Shown here one piece after another: positions 1 to 5,012 of a stretch of 5,012 bases of DNA. The notes beneath the pieces are model-generated. The model saw only the letters and a program-made list of their open reading frames with translations, was not told the origin of the DNA and made no database searches. A program made the position numbers and the translations under genes. Position 1 is the first letter of the stretch; every line of letters begins with the position of its first letter. Source of the stretch: an uncultured Ruminiclostridium sp. (lineage in GTDB: Bacteria > Bacillota > Clostridia > Oscillospirales > Ruminococcaceae); contig CAJUFF010000173.1 of the NCBI GenBank assembly GCA_910585505.1, positions 1 to 5,012 on the forward strand. Direction: 5' to 3'.

Positions 1-77
1 TCGGGTGTAATAACCATTTTGACTATGATTTTATCCTGTGTCAAAATGGTTATTTGTATAACGCGGCATATTTGCAT
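1..77 (-). CDS. Possible 5' end of a leftward gene, cut by the window edge
   Basis: Reading the minus strand from an ATG at 77-75 gives 25 codons with no stop before the window ends. The peptide begins MQICRVIQITILTQ. I do not recognise a family. Support comes from context: a sigma-A-like promoter at 99-127 points this way, and an AAAGGG stretch (complement of 86-91) lies 8 nt before the ATG, giving a leader of only about 15 nt. Against it, a perfect 15-bp inverted repeat lies inside the frame, which is unusual for coding sequence and may mean this is a mobile-element end or untranslated DNA. An open frame this short is weak evidence in AT-rich DNA. It could also be the start of a recombinase or transposase gene, but nothing visible establishes that. 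Confidence 0.25.
   Translation of the reverse strand, partial: MQICRVIQITILTQDKIIVKMVITP
9..54. repeat. Perfect 15-bp inverted repeat with 16-nt loop
   Basis: The arm AATAACCATTTTGAC at 9-23 is exactly complementary to GTCAAAATGGTTATT at 40-54, with a 16-nt spacer at 24-39. The stem is long and perfect but AT-rich, and no run of T follows either arm, so it does not look like a rho-independent terminator. It could be a hairpin in the leader or early coding region of a leftward transcript, a dimeric regulator site, or the terminal or sub-terminal repeat of a mobile element lying left of the window. The sequence does not decide between these. Confidence 0.8.
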
Positions 78-115
78 ACACCGATCCCTTTTCCTTTGAG
101 TATAGTATATTTGCA
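68..115. repeat. 9-bp direct repeat (ATATTTGCA) around the leftward promoter
   Basis: ATATTTGCA occurs at 68-76 and again at 107-115, 39 bp apart. The second copy sits in the spacer between the -35 and -10 elements of the minus-strand promoter. The first overlaps the candidate ATG at 77-75. That placement would suit paired operator half-sites for a repressor, but in AT-rich DNA a 9-bp match can arise by chance. Confidence 0.3.
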
Positions 116-127
116 CGTTGTTGTAAA
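99..127 (-). promoter_or_regulatory. Sigma-A-like promoter firing leftward
   Basis: On the minus strand, TTTACA (complement of 122-127) and TATACT (complement of 99-104) are separated by exactly 17 nt. Each matches the TTGACA/TATAAT consensus at five of six positions except that TTTACA differs at G and TATACT at the fifth base. Transcription would begin near 92 and run off the left edge. A second overlapping TATACT (complement of 104-109) lacks a properly spaced -35. Spacing and match quality make this one of the two best promoters in the window. Confidence 0.6.
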
Positions 128-354
128 GTCATGTTACTAACTGGATACATTATTAGATTGTTTTTCAAATTTTTCTTTATTGGTGCAAAGGACATGGCGA
201 TAAATAGAACAGGTAAAGAAAAACTATAATATGGCAGTTTGCGGTATTAAGCAAATTGCCTTATTTTTTACAAGGATTTTTTATTTTCGCAATCGTATAA
301 CAATAATTGCAAATTATGCCCGGAAAAATGTTAAAAATTGTAACCCTTTTGTAA
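128..354. other. AT-rich intergenic stretch, no gene supported
   Basis: This stretch is clearly more AT-rich than the genes to its right. It contains no open frame with a convincing ribosome binding site, no tRNA-like cloverleaf and no GC-rich hairpin with a T tail. A TATAAT at 225-230 has no recognisable -35 partner. Together with the leftward promoter at 99-127 and the rightward promoter at 355-383 it forms the divergent control region between a leftward unit and the three-gene unit on the right. Confidence 0.6.
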
Positions 355-383
355 TTGTATTTCTCACCGATATATGTTATAAT
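355..383 (+). promoter_or_regulatory. Extended -10 promoter for the three-gene unit
   Basis: A perfect TATAAT at 378-383 is preceded by TGT at 375-377, giving the extended -10 form TGnTATAAT. A partial -35 (TTGTAT, 355-360) lies 17 nt upstream. Transcription would start near 390, leaving a leader of about 28 nt before the ATG at 418. A GGGAG ribosome binding site falls at 402-406. The leader is too short for a riboswitch or attenuator. An extended -10 with a weak -35 is a common sigma-A arrangement in Firmicutes. Confidence 0.75.
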
Positions 384-417
384 TTTTTTATAAAAAACAA
401 CGGGAGCAAAAAACAAA

Positions 418-1494
418 ATGGACGTTTCGGTGATCCTGCCCAGCTATAATCCCGGCGAAAAATTGATAACAGCGGTAAAAGCACTGAATAAAGCGGGCTT
501 TGACGATATTATAGTAATAAACGACGGAAGCGATATGAAAAGCAGCGCGGAAATTTTTGAAAAAGTAAAAGGAATTCCCAATATTTCCGTAATTTCACAC
601 GAAAAAAATATGGGTAAAGGAAGAGCGCTGAAAACAGGATTCGAGTACTTTTTAAAAAACCGACCGAATAAAAAAGGATTGGTCACCACAGACGACGATA
701 TGCAGCACCGCGCGGAGGATATATCGGCCTGCTGCCGCGAAATGATTAAAACGGGAAAGGCGGTGTTCGGCGCAAGAAACTTCAGGGGCAGGGAAATACC
801 GCCAAAAAGCCGCTTAGGAAATAATTTCACATCTTTTATTTTCCGCTTTTTGTGCGGAATAAAAATAACTGATACACAGACCGGATTAAGGGCGCTCCCC
901 GCTTCGTATCTTCCGATACTGACAGATGTAAGCGGCGATCGCTTCGAGTATGAAACCAATATGCTTCTGGCAATGAAGGAAAACGGGCTTGAATTTAAAG
1001 AACTGCCGATAATGACCATATATACCGATAACAATTCGGGTACGCATTTTCGACCAATACGGGATTCTCTGAAAATATACTCGGTAATTCTGAAATATAC
1101 AGCCAGCTCCCTTCTGGCGTCGGCGGTTGATCTTACCGGATTTACCATTTTTAATCTGCTGCTGCCGGAGAAAATGGACGAAGGCGCGAGAATATTTGCC
1201 GCTACCGCCTTTGCGAGAGTGATTTCCGCGGCGGTAAATTTTACGGTGAACAGGCGAAGGGTGTTTAAAAGCAAAAGCCGCTTGAATTCCTCTATTATAA
1301 AATACTGTATATTATCAATTTGTCAAGCGGTTATGTCATATGGTCTTGTCTGCCTGATAACCGCACTGCTCGGCACCGGACAAAACATACTCTCCACTTT
1401 TTACAAAATGGCGGTGGATACCGTTCTTTTCTTTCTGTGCTTCGCTGCGCAGCGGGAATGGGTTTTTAATAAAAAACAATCGATAAATAGGTGA
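418..1494 (+). CDS. Glycosyltransferase family 2 / GtrA fusion membrane protein
   Basis: This 358-residue protein probably uses a nucleotide-sugar to glycosylate a polyprenyl-phosphate carrier or related lipid at the inner face of the membrane. Its membrane domain may help flip or present the product. Residues 1-215 are a GT-A catalytic domain: SVILPSYN at 4-11, NDGS at 35-38, the metal-binding acidic cluster DDD at 92-94 (TTDDDMQH), TQTGLRALP at 153-161 and GDRFEYE at 173-179, as in DPM1/Und-P-sugar synthases. Residues 227-350 form a GtrA-like domain with four predicted helices (about 227-249, 258-276, 292-319 and 327-345) and a basic NRRRVF after helix 2 and REWVF after helix 4, the two typical GtrA aromatic-basic turns. 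The start at 418 has GGGAG 11 nt upstream, slightly far, and begins exactly at the beta-strand expected at the N-terminus. It opens the three-gene unit, and its stop lies inside the next gene's ribosome binding site. The acceptor and sugar cannot be told from sequence. The family call is firm. Confidence 0.93.
   Translation: MDVSVILPSYNPGEKLITAVKALNKAGFDDIIVINDGSDMKSSAEIFEKVKGIPNISVISHEKNMGKGRALKTGFEYFLKNRPNKKGLVTTDDDMQHRAEDISACCREMIKTGKAVFGARNFRGREIPPKSRLGNNFTSFIFRFLCGIKITDTQTGLRALPASYLPILTDVSGDRFEYETNMLLAMKENGLEFKELPIMTIYTDNNSGTHFRPIRDSLKIYSVILKYTASSLLASAVDLTGFTIFNLLLPEKMDEGARIFAATAFARVISAAVNFTVNRRRVFKSKSRLNSSIIKYCILSICQAVMSYGLVCLITALLGTGQNILSTFYKMAVDTVLFFLCFAAQREWVFNKKQSINR
1489..1494 (+). 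promoter_or_regulatory. Ribosome binding site overlapping a stop codon (coupling)
   Basis: AGGTGA at 1489-1494 is the Shine-Dalgarno sequence for the ATG at 1499, and its last three bases are the TGA stop of the upstream glycosyltransferase gene. Ribosomes terminating there sit on the next initiation site, so the two genes are probably translationally coupled. The 4-nt spacer is on the short side, which also suits reinitiation. Confidence 0.65.
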
Positions 1495-1498
1495 TAAA

Positions 1499-2674
1499 AT
1501 GCTTTCTTGCGACAATAAAAATGTTGTCAAACAGCGGGTAGAGCTTGCCCCTGATGCTCCAAAAGAGAAAATAAAAAATAAAAATAAGCGGAAAAAAACC
1601 GTCGGAAGAGTTGTTTTCCGTTTTTTTCTTGTTGTCTTTACCTTCGTGTTTCTGTCTGTGGGGGGACTTTTGGGAGCACTTATGATAGTTGAATTCGGTC
1701 CATCTGAGAAAGCCCGCGATCTTTTTGTGGTATCAATGATGGAAACTAGCGCGGCGCAGTTTCTTGCCACTTCTTTTTTGGGGCAGGAGAAGGTAGATGA
1801 AATAATGGCCGCAAACGCTATGCGGAATACGGACGACATAACCGACACGGAGCTTGTGGTAATCGGAAGTGACAACGTCGGCAAGGACGGCGTAAAAGAG
1901 CCGTGCGGTGACGCAGACGGAGCAGAAAAGGAGCTTATTCCCGGTACCGACGGTATTGAAAAGGATCCCGACGGCGACGGGATTGATATTGTGGATGTGT
2001 CAGGCTCCGCTTTTCGTGGAAAAATGATGATAGTATATGACCCCACAAGGGTATTTGTGGGCGTTTCCGGAGAATTTGGAGAGGACAAATTCGGGAAAAC
2101 CATAAACGAAATTTATGAAAGCTATGACAATGTAATTGCTGCCATAAACGGCGGGGGCTGGGACGACCGTCCGGGTCACGGAACGGGCGGCGAACCCTAC
2201 GGAATTGTAATGTCCCGCGGAGAGGTACTATGGGGCGGTGATCTGAGCACAAGCTGGGAATGCTGCGCCATAACAAACGAGGGAAAGCTGATAGTCGGTA
2301 CTTTCTCCATAGGAAGAGCTATTGAAATGGGAGTTACCGACGCCGCAAAGTACGGCCCCACGCTAATAGTAAACGGGGTACCCACCGAATCCTTGGGCAC
2401 CGGCGGCGGACTCAATCCACGAACCGCTATCGGTCAGAGAGCGGACGGTGCAATGCTGCTTCTGGTGATTGACGGAAGACAGTCGGGCAGCTTGGGGGCG
2501 AGTTTGGTGGACGTTCAGGACGTAATGTTGAAATTCGAGGCTATAAACGCATATAATCTCGACGGCGGCTCCTCGACAAGTATGCTTTACATGGGCGAGC
2601 ATATCAATTCCAATGCCAGTCTTATAGGGTTAAGAAGAATGTGCACCGCTTTTTTGGTTAAAGCAAAAGAATAG
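1499..2674 (+). CDS. Membrane-anchored phosphodiester glycosidase (NAGPA/DUF2233 family)
   Basis: The 391-residue product resembles the catalytic domain of mammalian N-acetylglucosamine-1-phosphodiester alpha-N-acetylglucosaminidase, a family that hydrolyses sugar-1-phosphodiesters; bacterial substrates are mostly unknown. A lysine-rich cytoplasmic tail (to about 36) leads into one transmembrane helix (about 37-64), so the enzyme should face outward as a type II anchored protein. A helical stalk and an acidic, Gly/Asp-rich linker (about 122-166) follow. The catalytic domain runs from about 170 to 388. It shows AINGGGW at 215-221, a GxxxGIVMSRGE-type segment near 231-242, GPTLIVNG at 286-293, NPRTAIGQ at 306-313, LLVIDGRQSG at 321-330 and NLDGGSSTSM at 353-362, the family's signature blocks in order. 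No key block is missing. The start is fixed by AGGTGA 4 nt upstream. It lies 4 nt after the glycosyltransferase and 19 nt before the next gene, pointing to a shared job in envelope glycopolymer modification or turnover (inferred). Confidence 0.9.
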   Translation: MLSCDNKNVVKQRVELAPDAPKEKIKNKNKRKKTVGRVVFRFFLVVFTFVFLSVGGLLGALMIVEFGPSEKARDLFVVSMMETSAAQFLATSFLGQEKVDEIMAANAMRNTDDITDTELVVIGSDNVGKDGVKEPCGDADGAEKELIPGTDGIEKDPDGDGIDIVDVSGSAFRGKMMIVYDPTRVFVGVSGEFGEDKFGKTINEIYESYDNVIAAINGGGWDDRPGHGTGGEPYGIVMSRGEVLWGGDLSTSWECCAITNEGKLIVGTFSIGRAIEMGVTDAAKYGPTLIVNGVPTESLGTGGGLNPRTAIGQRADGAMLLLVIDGRQSGSLGASLVDVQDVMLKFEAINAYNLDGGSSTSMLYMGEHINSNASLIGLRRMCTAFLVKAKE

Positions 2675-2693
2675 TTTAAGGAAAAAGTACATA

Positions 2694-3770
2694 ATGAAGA
2701 AAAAGACGGGAGAAAGAACAAAAACGGGAACAAAGGTGTTCAGAGCCGTTTACGCTGTTTTTACCGCACTGCTTGCGGGGACGATAATAATAGGTCTGAC
2801 GCTGCTTTGGAACGCGCTTTCCGCCTATGAAAAAAGCGATCCGGAAATACCGATAAAATTGCTGATGGAGCAATTTGAAGAGGATAAAAGTCTGGTCATG
2901 AAAAGTCTGAACGCTGAACTCAACGAATTCGAGGATGAAAGCGTTTTGGAGGCTTATTTTGACAAGCTTACACAGGGAAAAATCACATACAGCCGCAACG
3001 GCAAAAAGAGCACCGAAGACAGGATAGTTTACGGCATAAAAGCCGACGGTGGGACAATAGCCGAGGCCGAAGTGCTAAAAACAAAAAGAAGCTTGGGCTA
3101 TGGCTTTTACGAGTATGAGCTTGGGGAAATAACATTTGGCGAAATCCCCACACATACATATTCGGTCACTGCCCCGGACAGCGCAAGGGTTTTTTGCAAC
3201 GGTATAATGATTTCAAGCGGATATGTTACCAAAGAGGGTGAAGTTTATCCGGAAAGCGAGCACTTTCGAGGTTTCCTTAGAGCTTCTCCCCGCGATCTTA
3301 CCTATACGGTCGGCGGGTTTGTAGGCGAAGCGGAATTCACTGCTTACGACGGTCAGGGAAACGGTCTTGTGCTTACGGACGGCGTTTTTTCACTTGCACA
3401 AAAAGAGGATATGGTGCTTTCGGAGCTGGCACTGAATTTTGCAAAATCCTATTCAAAATATGTGGTAAATGACGGATCTCTGAGCGCCGCAGCGGAGTTT
3501 TTGGCGCCCGATATGCCGTTTTACGCGGAGCTAAAAGGGTACGAAAATTTCTGGCATAATTGGCATACCGATTACGCTTTTCTTGATACGGAGGTGGGGG
3601 ATCCGATTTTTTACGATGAAAACTGCGTCTCGGTAAAAGTAAAATACGATCATGTGTTATATGGAGTAAGCTCTTCCGATAGCGGGGAGCTTCATTCGCC
3701 GGCGGACTATACCGTATATCTGGTAAAAATCGGGGATGAATGGAAGGTAACCGAGCTGACGCTAAATTAA
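2694..3770 (+). CDS. Membrane-anchored extracytoplasmic protein, NTF2-like C-terminus, function unknown
   Basis: I do not recognise a named family for this 358-residue protein. A basic cytoplasmic tail (1-15) precedes a single transmembrane helix (about 16-43) with no lipobox or obvious cleavage site, so the rest should stay tethered outside the membrane. Residues 50-100 look helical. Residues 105-165 are strand-rich. Residues 156-185 contain a small beta unit with the pattern APDSARVFCNGIMIS, like the 'surface turn, VxxNG' modules of tethered regulators. Residues 243-358 resemble an NTF2-like/SnoaL-type cone: a helix with FAKSYSKYVVND, aromatic FWHNWHTDYAF at 286-296, then strands ending in the typical YLVKIGDEWKVTEL at 342-356. 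This layout recalls TcaA/YvbJ-like envelope proteins, by shape only. AAGGA at 2678-2682 lies 11 nt before the ATG, and no better-placed start exists. Its place in the unit suggests an accessory or sensor partner of the glycosidase. The reading frame is secure and the role is open. Confidence 0.85.
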   Translation: MKKKTGERTKTGTKVFRAVYAVFTALLAGTIIIGLTLLWNALSAYEKSDPEIPIKLLMEQFEEDKSLVMKSLNAELNEFEDESVLEAYFDKLTQGKITYSRNGKKSTEDRIVYGIKADGGTIAEAEVLKTKRSLGYGFYEYELGEITFGEIPTHTYSVTAPDSARVFCNGIMISSGYVTKEGEVYPESEHFRGFLRASPRDLTYTVGGFVGEAEFTAYDGQGNGLVLTDGVFSLAQKEDMVLSELALNFAKSYSKYVVNDGSLSAAAEFLAPDMPFYAELKGYENFWHNWHTDYAFLDTEVGDPIFYDENCVSVKVKYDHVLYGVSSSDSGELHSPADYTVYLVKIGDEWKVTELTLN

Positions 3771-3886
3771 ATTTTTTCAGTTAATTTCACATCGCTATTT
3801 TTCCCTCAAACATTGATTTACTTTCACAGCAACGTCACAATAAAAGGTTAAAATAACTTAAACAAATATATTGCACGCGTCCTTTC

Positions 3887-3898
3887 GCAAAATTTTGC
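3887..3898. promoter_or_regulatory. 12-bp perfect palindrome, possible operator
   Basis: GCAAAATTTTGC at 3887-3898 is a perfect palindrome about 119 bp before the lipoprotein start codon. Its size and symmetry suit binding of a dimeric helix-turn-helix regulator. With no loop it would not form a stable RNA hairpin. No second copy was found in the window, so the operator role is only a suggestion. Confidence 0.3.
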
Positions 3899-3964
3899 CG
3901 CTGACAATGTAAAAGATCTTGTCCTCGATAAAATTCGCCTGAAAATCCACGTGTAAACATTGTA

Positions 3965-4000
3965 AAGACAGATTAGAACAGACACAGACCAATCTGCCTT
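3965..4000 (+). repeat. Short inverted repeat in the lipoprotein leader
   Basis: CAGATT at 3969-3974 pairs with AATCTG at 3991-3996. After one mismatch (3968 with 3997), bases 3965-3967 pair with 3998-4000. In RNA this gives a 6+3 bp stem with a 16-nt loop ending 3 nt before the AGAGGTG ribosome binding site (4004-4010). It could mildly affect translation or mark a protein-binding site. It is short enough to be chance. Confidence 0.3.
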
Positions 4001-4017
4001 ATCAGAGGTGTAAGCAT

Positions 4018-4950
4018 ATGTTTAAGAAATTGACATACTTTTTATTGTCGGGAACCTTAACAATGACCGCGCTTTTCACAAGCTGTTCCGATAATGCGGA
4101 TCGGGAAAATGACAAAGTCGCGTCTCCGCAGAACATCGGCACTATATTAAACGCTCTTCCCGAACGTTCAGAAAGATCGGAATCGGAAAATCAGTGTACC
4201 GTTAATATAGATGGGGAAATAGACATCACGGGGGAAGGCGCATGGTTTGAAGGAAACACGCTCACAATATCCGAGGGGGGCGAATACCGTTTAAGCGGAA
4301 ATATTATCGACGGCTGTCTTTACATCGAAACCGAGGATGACGTAAAGCTGATATTGGACGGACTTAAAGTGTATAACAGCGAGGGTGCCGCCGTTTACTG
4401 CTATAAAGCAAAAAATCTTTATATAGAATTGGCGGGGGACAAAGAAAACGTTTTTTCCGACTGCGCCGAATACACCTTTGAGGGGAGAAACGAATCGGCG
4501 GAGGAGAAAGAGCCTGATGCCGCACTGTACAGCAATTCCGATATTACCTTTGGCGGCAGCGGGATACTTAAAATAAACGGAAGCTACGGCTGTGGCATAC
4601 GCTGCGGCGGCGAAATTTCACTGAACGGCGGAACAATAACGGTTAACGCGGTAGGTCACGGAATAAAAAGCGGCGCCGTTTCCATGAGCGACGGCAATGT
4701 CACCTTAACGGCAGGGAAAAACGGCATATTATCCGACAGCGAAGTCAATAAGGGGGATATTGTTATAAGCGGAGGGAAAATAACAGTGGATTCCGCCGAC
4801 AACTGTATCAGCTCAGCAGAGGGAATAAAGGTGACGGGCGGCATAATTACTCTTTTTTCCGAGGACGGGGAAGGATTTTCTTCGATTGAGAAGCCTAATA
4901 TTGAGGGCGGGCAAATTGATTTTTTTAAAAAGGACGAAAAGGCGGCTTAA
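4018..4950 (+). CDS. Cthe_2159-type beta-helix carbohydrate-binding lipoprotein
   Basis: This 310-residue exported lipoprotein belongs to the carbohydrate-binding family typified by Clostridium thermocellum Cthe_2159 (DUF4353), which binds cellulose and acidic sugars such as polygalacturonate and also calcium. A signal peptide (MFKKLTYFLL then a hydrophobic stretch) ends in the lipobox-like LFTSC, with Cys23 the likely lipid anchor. Phe at -3 is a less usual choice. Residues 24-60 are a polar linker rich in Ser, Glu and Arg. From about 62 the right-handed beta-helix begins: ISEGGEYRLSG at 84-94, VKLILDGLKVYNSEGAAVY at 109-127, DAALYSNSDITFGGSGILKI at 167-186. About five rungs of ~20 residues follow, each of the GGxITV...GI.S kind (200-289). 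The C-terminus is short and charged with no extra domain. AGAGGTG at 4004-4010, 7 nt upstream, fixes the start. Seven cysteines besides Cys23 are present. The family is clear; ligand is inferred. Confidence 0.88.
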   Translation: MFKKLTYFLLSGTLTMTALFTSCSDNADRENDKVASPQNIGTILNALPERSERSESENQCTVNIDGEIDITGEGAWFEGNTLTISEGGEYRLSGNIIDGCLYIETEDDVKLILDGLKVYNSEGAAVYCYKAKNLYIELAGDKENVFSDCAEYTFEGRNESAEEKEPDAALYSNSDITFGGSGILKINGSYGCGIRCGGEISLNGGTITVNAVGHGIKSGAVSMSDGNVTLTAGKNGILSDSEVNKGDIVISGGKITVDSADNCISSAEGIKVTGGIITLFSEDGEGFSSIEKPNIEGGQIDFFKKDEKAA

Positions 4951-4955
4951 CGCCG
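4941..4955 (+). terminator. Weak hairpin at the end of the lipoprotein gene
   Basis: GGCG at 4941-4944 can pair with CGCC at 4951-4954, or CGGC at 4943-4946 with GCCG at 4952-4955. The stop codon lies in the loop. The stem is only 4 bp and is followed by ATATTATAG rather than a T run, so it is at best a poor intrinsic terminator. Confidence 0.15.
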
Positions 4956-5012
4956 ATATTATAGCAATCCAACAAAAAGATAAACAAATAGGAGCGAAGC
5001 GACTAATTGTCC
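4956..5012. other. Intergenic tail ending in a repeat-like string
   Basis: No gene is visible in this stretch. The end, GGAGCGAAGCGACTAATTG (4991-5009), resembles strings I associate with dispersed intergenic repeats in Ruminococcus-like genomes, often followed by tandem AATTGTC-like heptamers. This is from memory and not shown by the window, where only one copy occurs. AGGAG at 4990-4994 could alternatively be a ribosome binding site for a gene just past the edge, but no start codon is in reach. Confidence 0.3.

Larger units (their letters stand above)
3771..4017. promoter_or_regulatory. AT-rich intergenic region with small dyads upstream of the lipoprotein gene
   Basis: This 247-bp stretch separates the three-gene unit from the lipoprotein gene and holds no supported gene. 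No clear rho-independent terminator follows the stop at 3770. The only candidate is a 7-bp AT stem (3764-3770 with 3781-3787) without a T tract. Possible promoter parts are weak: TTGATT at 3813-3818 with CACAAT at 3836-3841 (17-nt spacing), and CTGACA at 3901-3906 with no good -10 partner. A 7-bp inverted pair, ACAATGT at 3904-3910 and ACATTGT at 3957-3963, is also present. The region therefore probably carries the lipoprotein promoter, but I cannot place it. Confidence 0.4.

Noticed and set aside
9..54. Reading the left inverted repeat as a rho-independent terminator
   Set aside because: Neither arm is followed by a run of T and the stem is AT-rich with a 16-nt loop, so intrinsic termination is unlikely in either direction.
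194..229. A possible 11-residue leader peptide starting at the ATG at 194
   Set aside because: The nearby AAAGGA is 1 nt from the ATG, too close to act as an RBS, and no promoter or attenuator structure follows.
231..449. A 72-codon plus-strand open frame upstream of and overlapping the glycosyltransferase
   Set aside because: It has no ribosome binding site, its composition follows the AT-rich intergenic DNA, it runs across the promoter at 355-383, and it overlaps the well-supported glycosyltransferase start out of frame.
444..1274. A 276-codon minus-strand open frame
   Set aside because: It is fully antisense to the glycosyltransferase/GtrA gene, whose family motifs are clear. Its translation shows no recognisable domain.
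1336..2103. A 255-codon minus-strand open frame
   Set aside because: It crosses the junction of two certain genes in antisense. Its Ser/Pro/Thr-rich translation is what the acidic Asp/Gly-rich linker gives when read backwards.
3757..3790. A possible terminator after the third gene
   Set aside because: Only a 7-bp all-AT stem is present, overlapping the stop codon and lacking a T tract, so I do not call a terminator.
1..5012. CRISPR array, tRNA or rRNA genes
   Set aside because: No regularly spaced repeats and no cloverleaf or rRNA-like conserved segments were seen on either strand.

Overview
This window looks like part of a chromosome from a low-to-moderate GC, Gram-positive anaerobe of the class Clostridia, probably gut or rumen related (Ruminococcus/Oscillospiraceae-like). 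That assignment is an inference. It rests on AGGTGA/AGAGGTG-type ribosome binding sites, sigma-A style promoters, a lipobox lipoprotein, and protein families common in that group. No rRNA, tRNA, CRISPR array or complete mobile element is visible.

Layout. Positions 1-127 hold a perfect 15-bp inverted repeat, a 9-bp direct repeat and a good minus-strand promoter. The promoter faces off the left edge and may drive a gene of which only the first ~25 codons are present. Positions 128-354 are AT-rich with no supported gene. An extended -10 promoter (355-383) then starts a tight same-strand cluster of three genes. The first (418-1494) is a family 2 glycosyltransferase fused to a GtrA-type membrane domain. 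The second (1499-2674) is a membrane-anchored phosphodiester glycosidase (NAGPA/DUF2233-type). The third (2694-3770) is a membrane-anchored extracytoplasmic protein of unknown function with an NTF2-like C-terminal region. The gaps are 4 and 19 nt, so the three are almost certainly co-transcribed. A 247-bp AT-rich gap with several small dyads separates them from a lipoprotein (4018-4950) built on a right-handed beta-helix of the Cthe_2159 carbohydrate-binding type. The last 62 bases are non-coding and end in a string that resembles a dispersed intergenic repeat.

How the genes may work together (inference). All four products act at or outside the membrane, and three belong to carbohydrate-related families. 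The three-gene unit would fit modification or turnover of an envelope glycopolymer. The GT2-GtrA protein would make or move a lipid-linked sugar. The glycosidase would cleave a sugar-1-phosphodiester outside the cell. The third protein would be an anchored accessory factor. The lipoprotein has its own RBS and spacing and is probably a separate surface polysaccharide-binding unit. No wholly new system is evident. The least understood elements are the protein at 2694-3770 and its linkage to the two enzymes, and the inverted-repeat/promoter module at the left edge.
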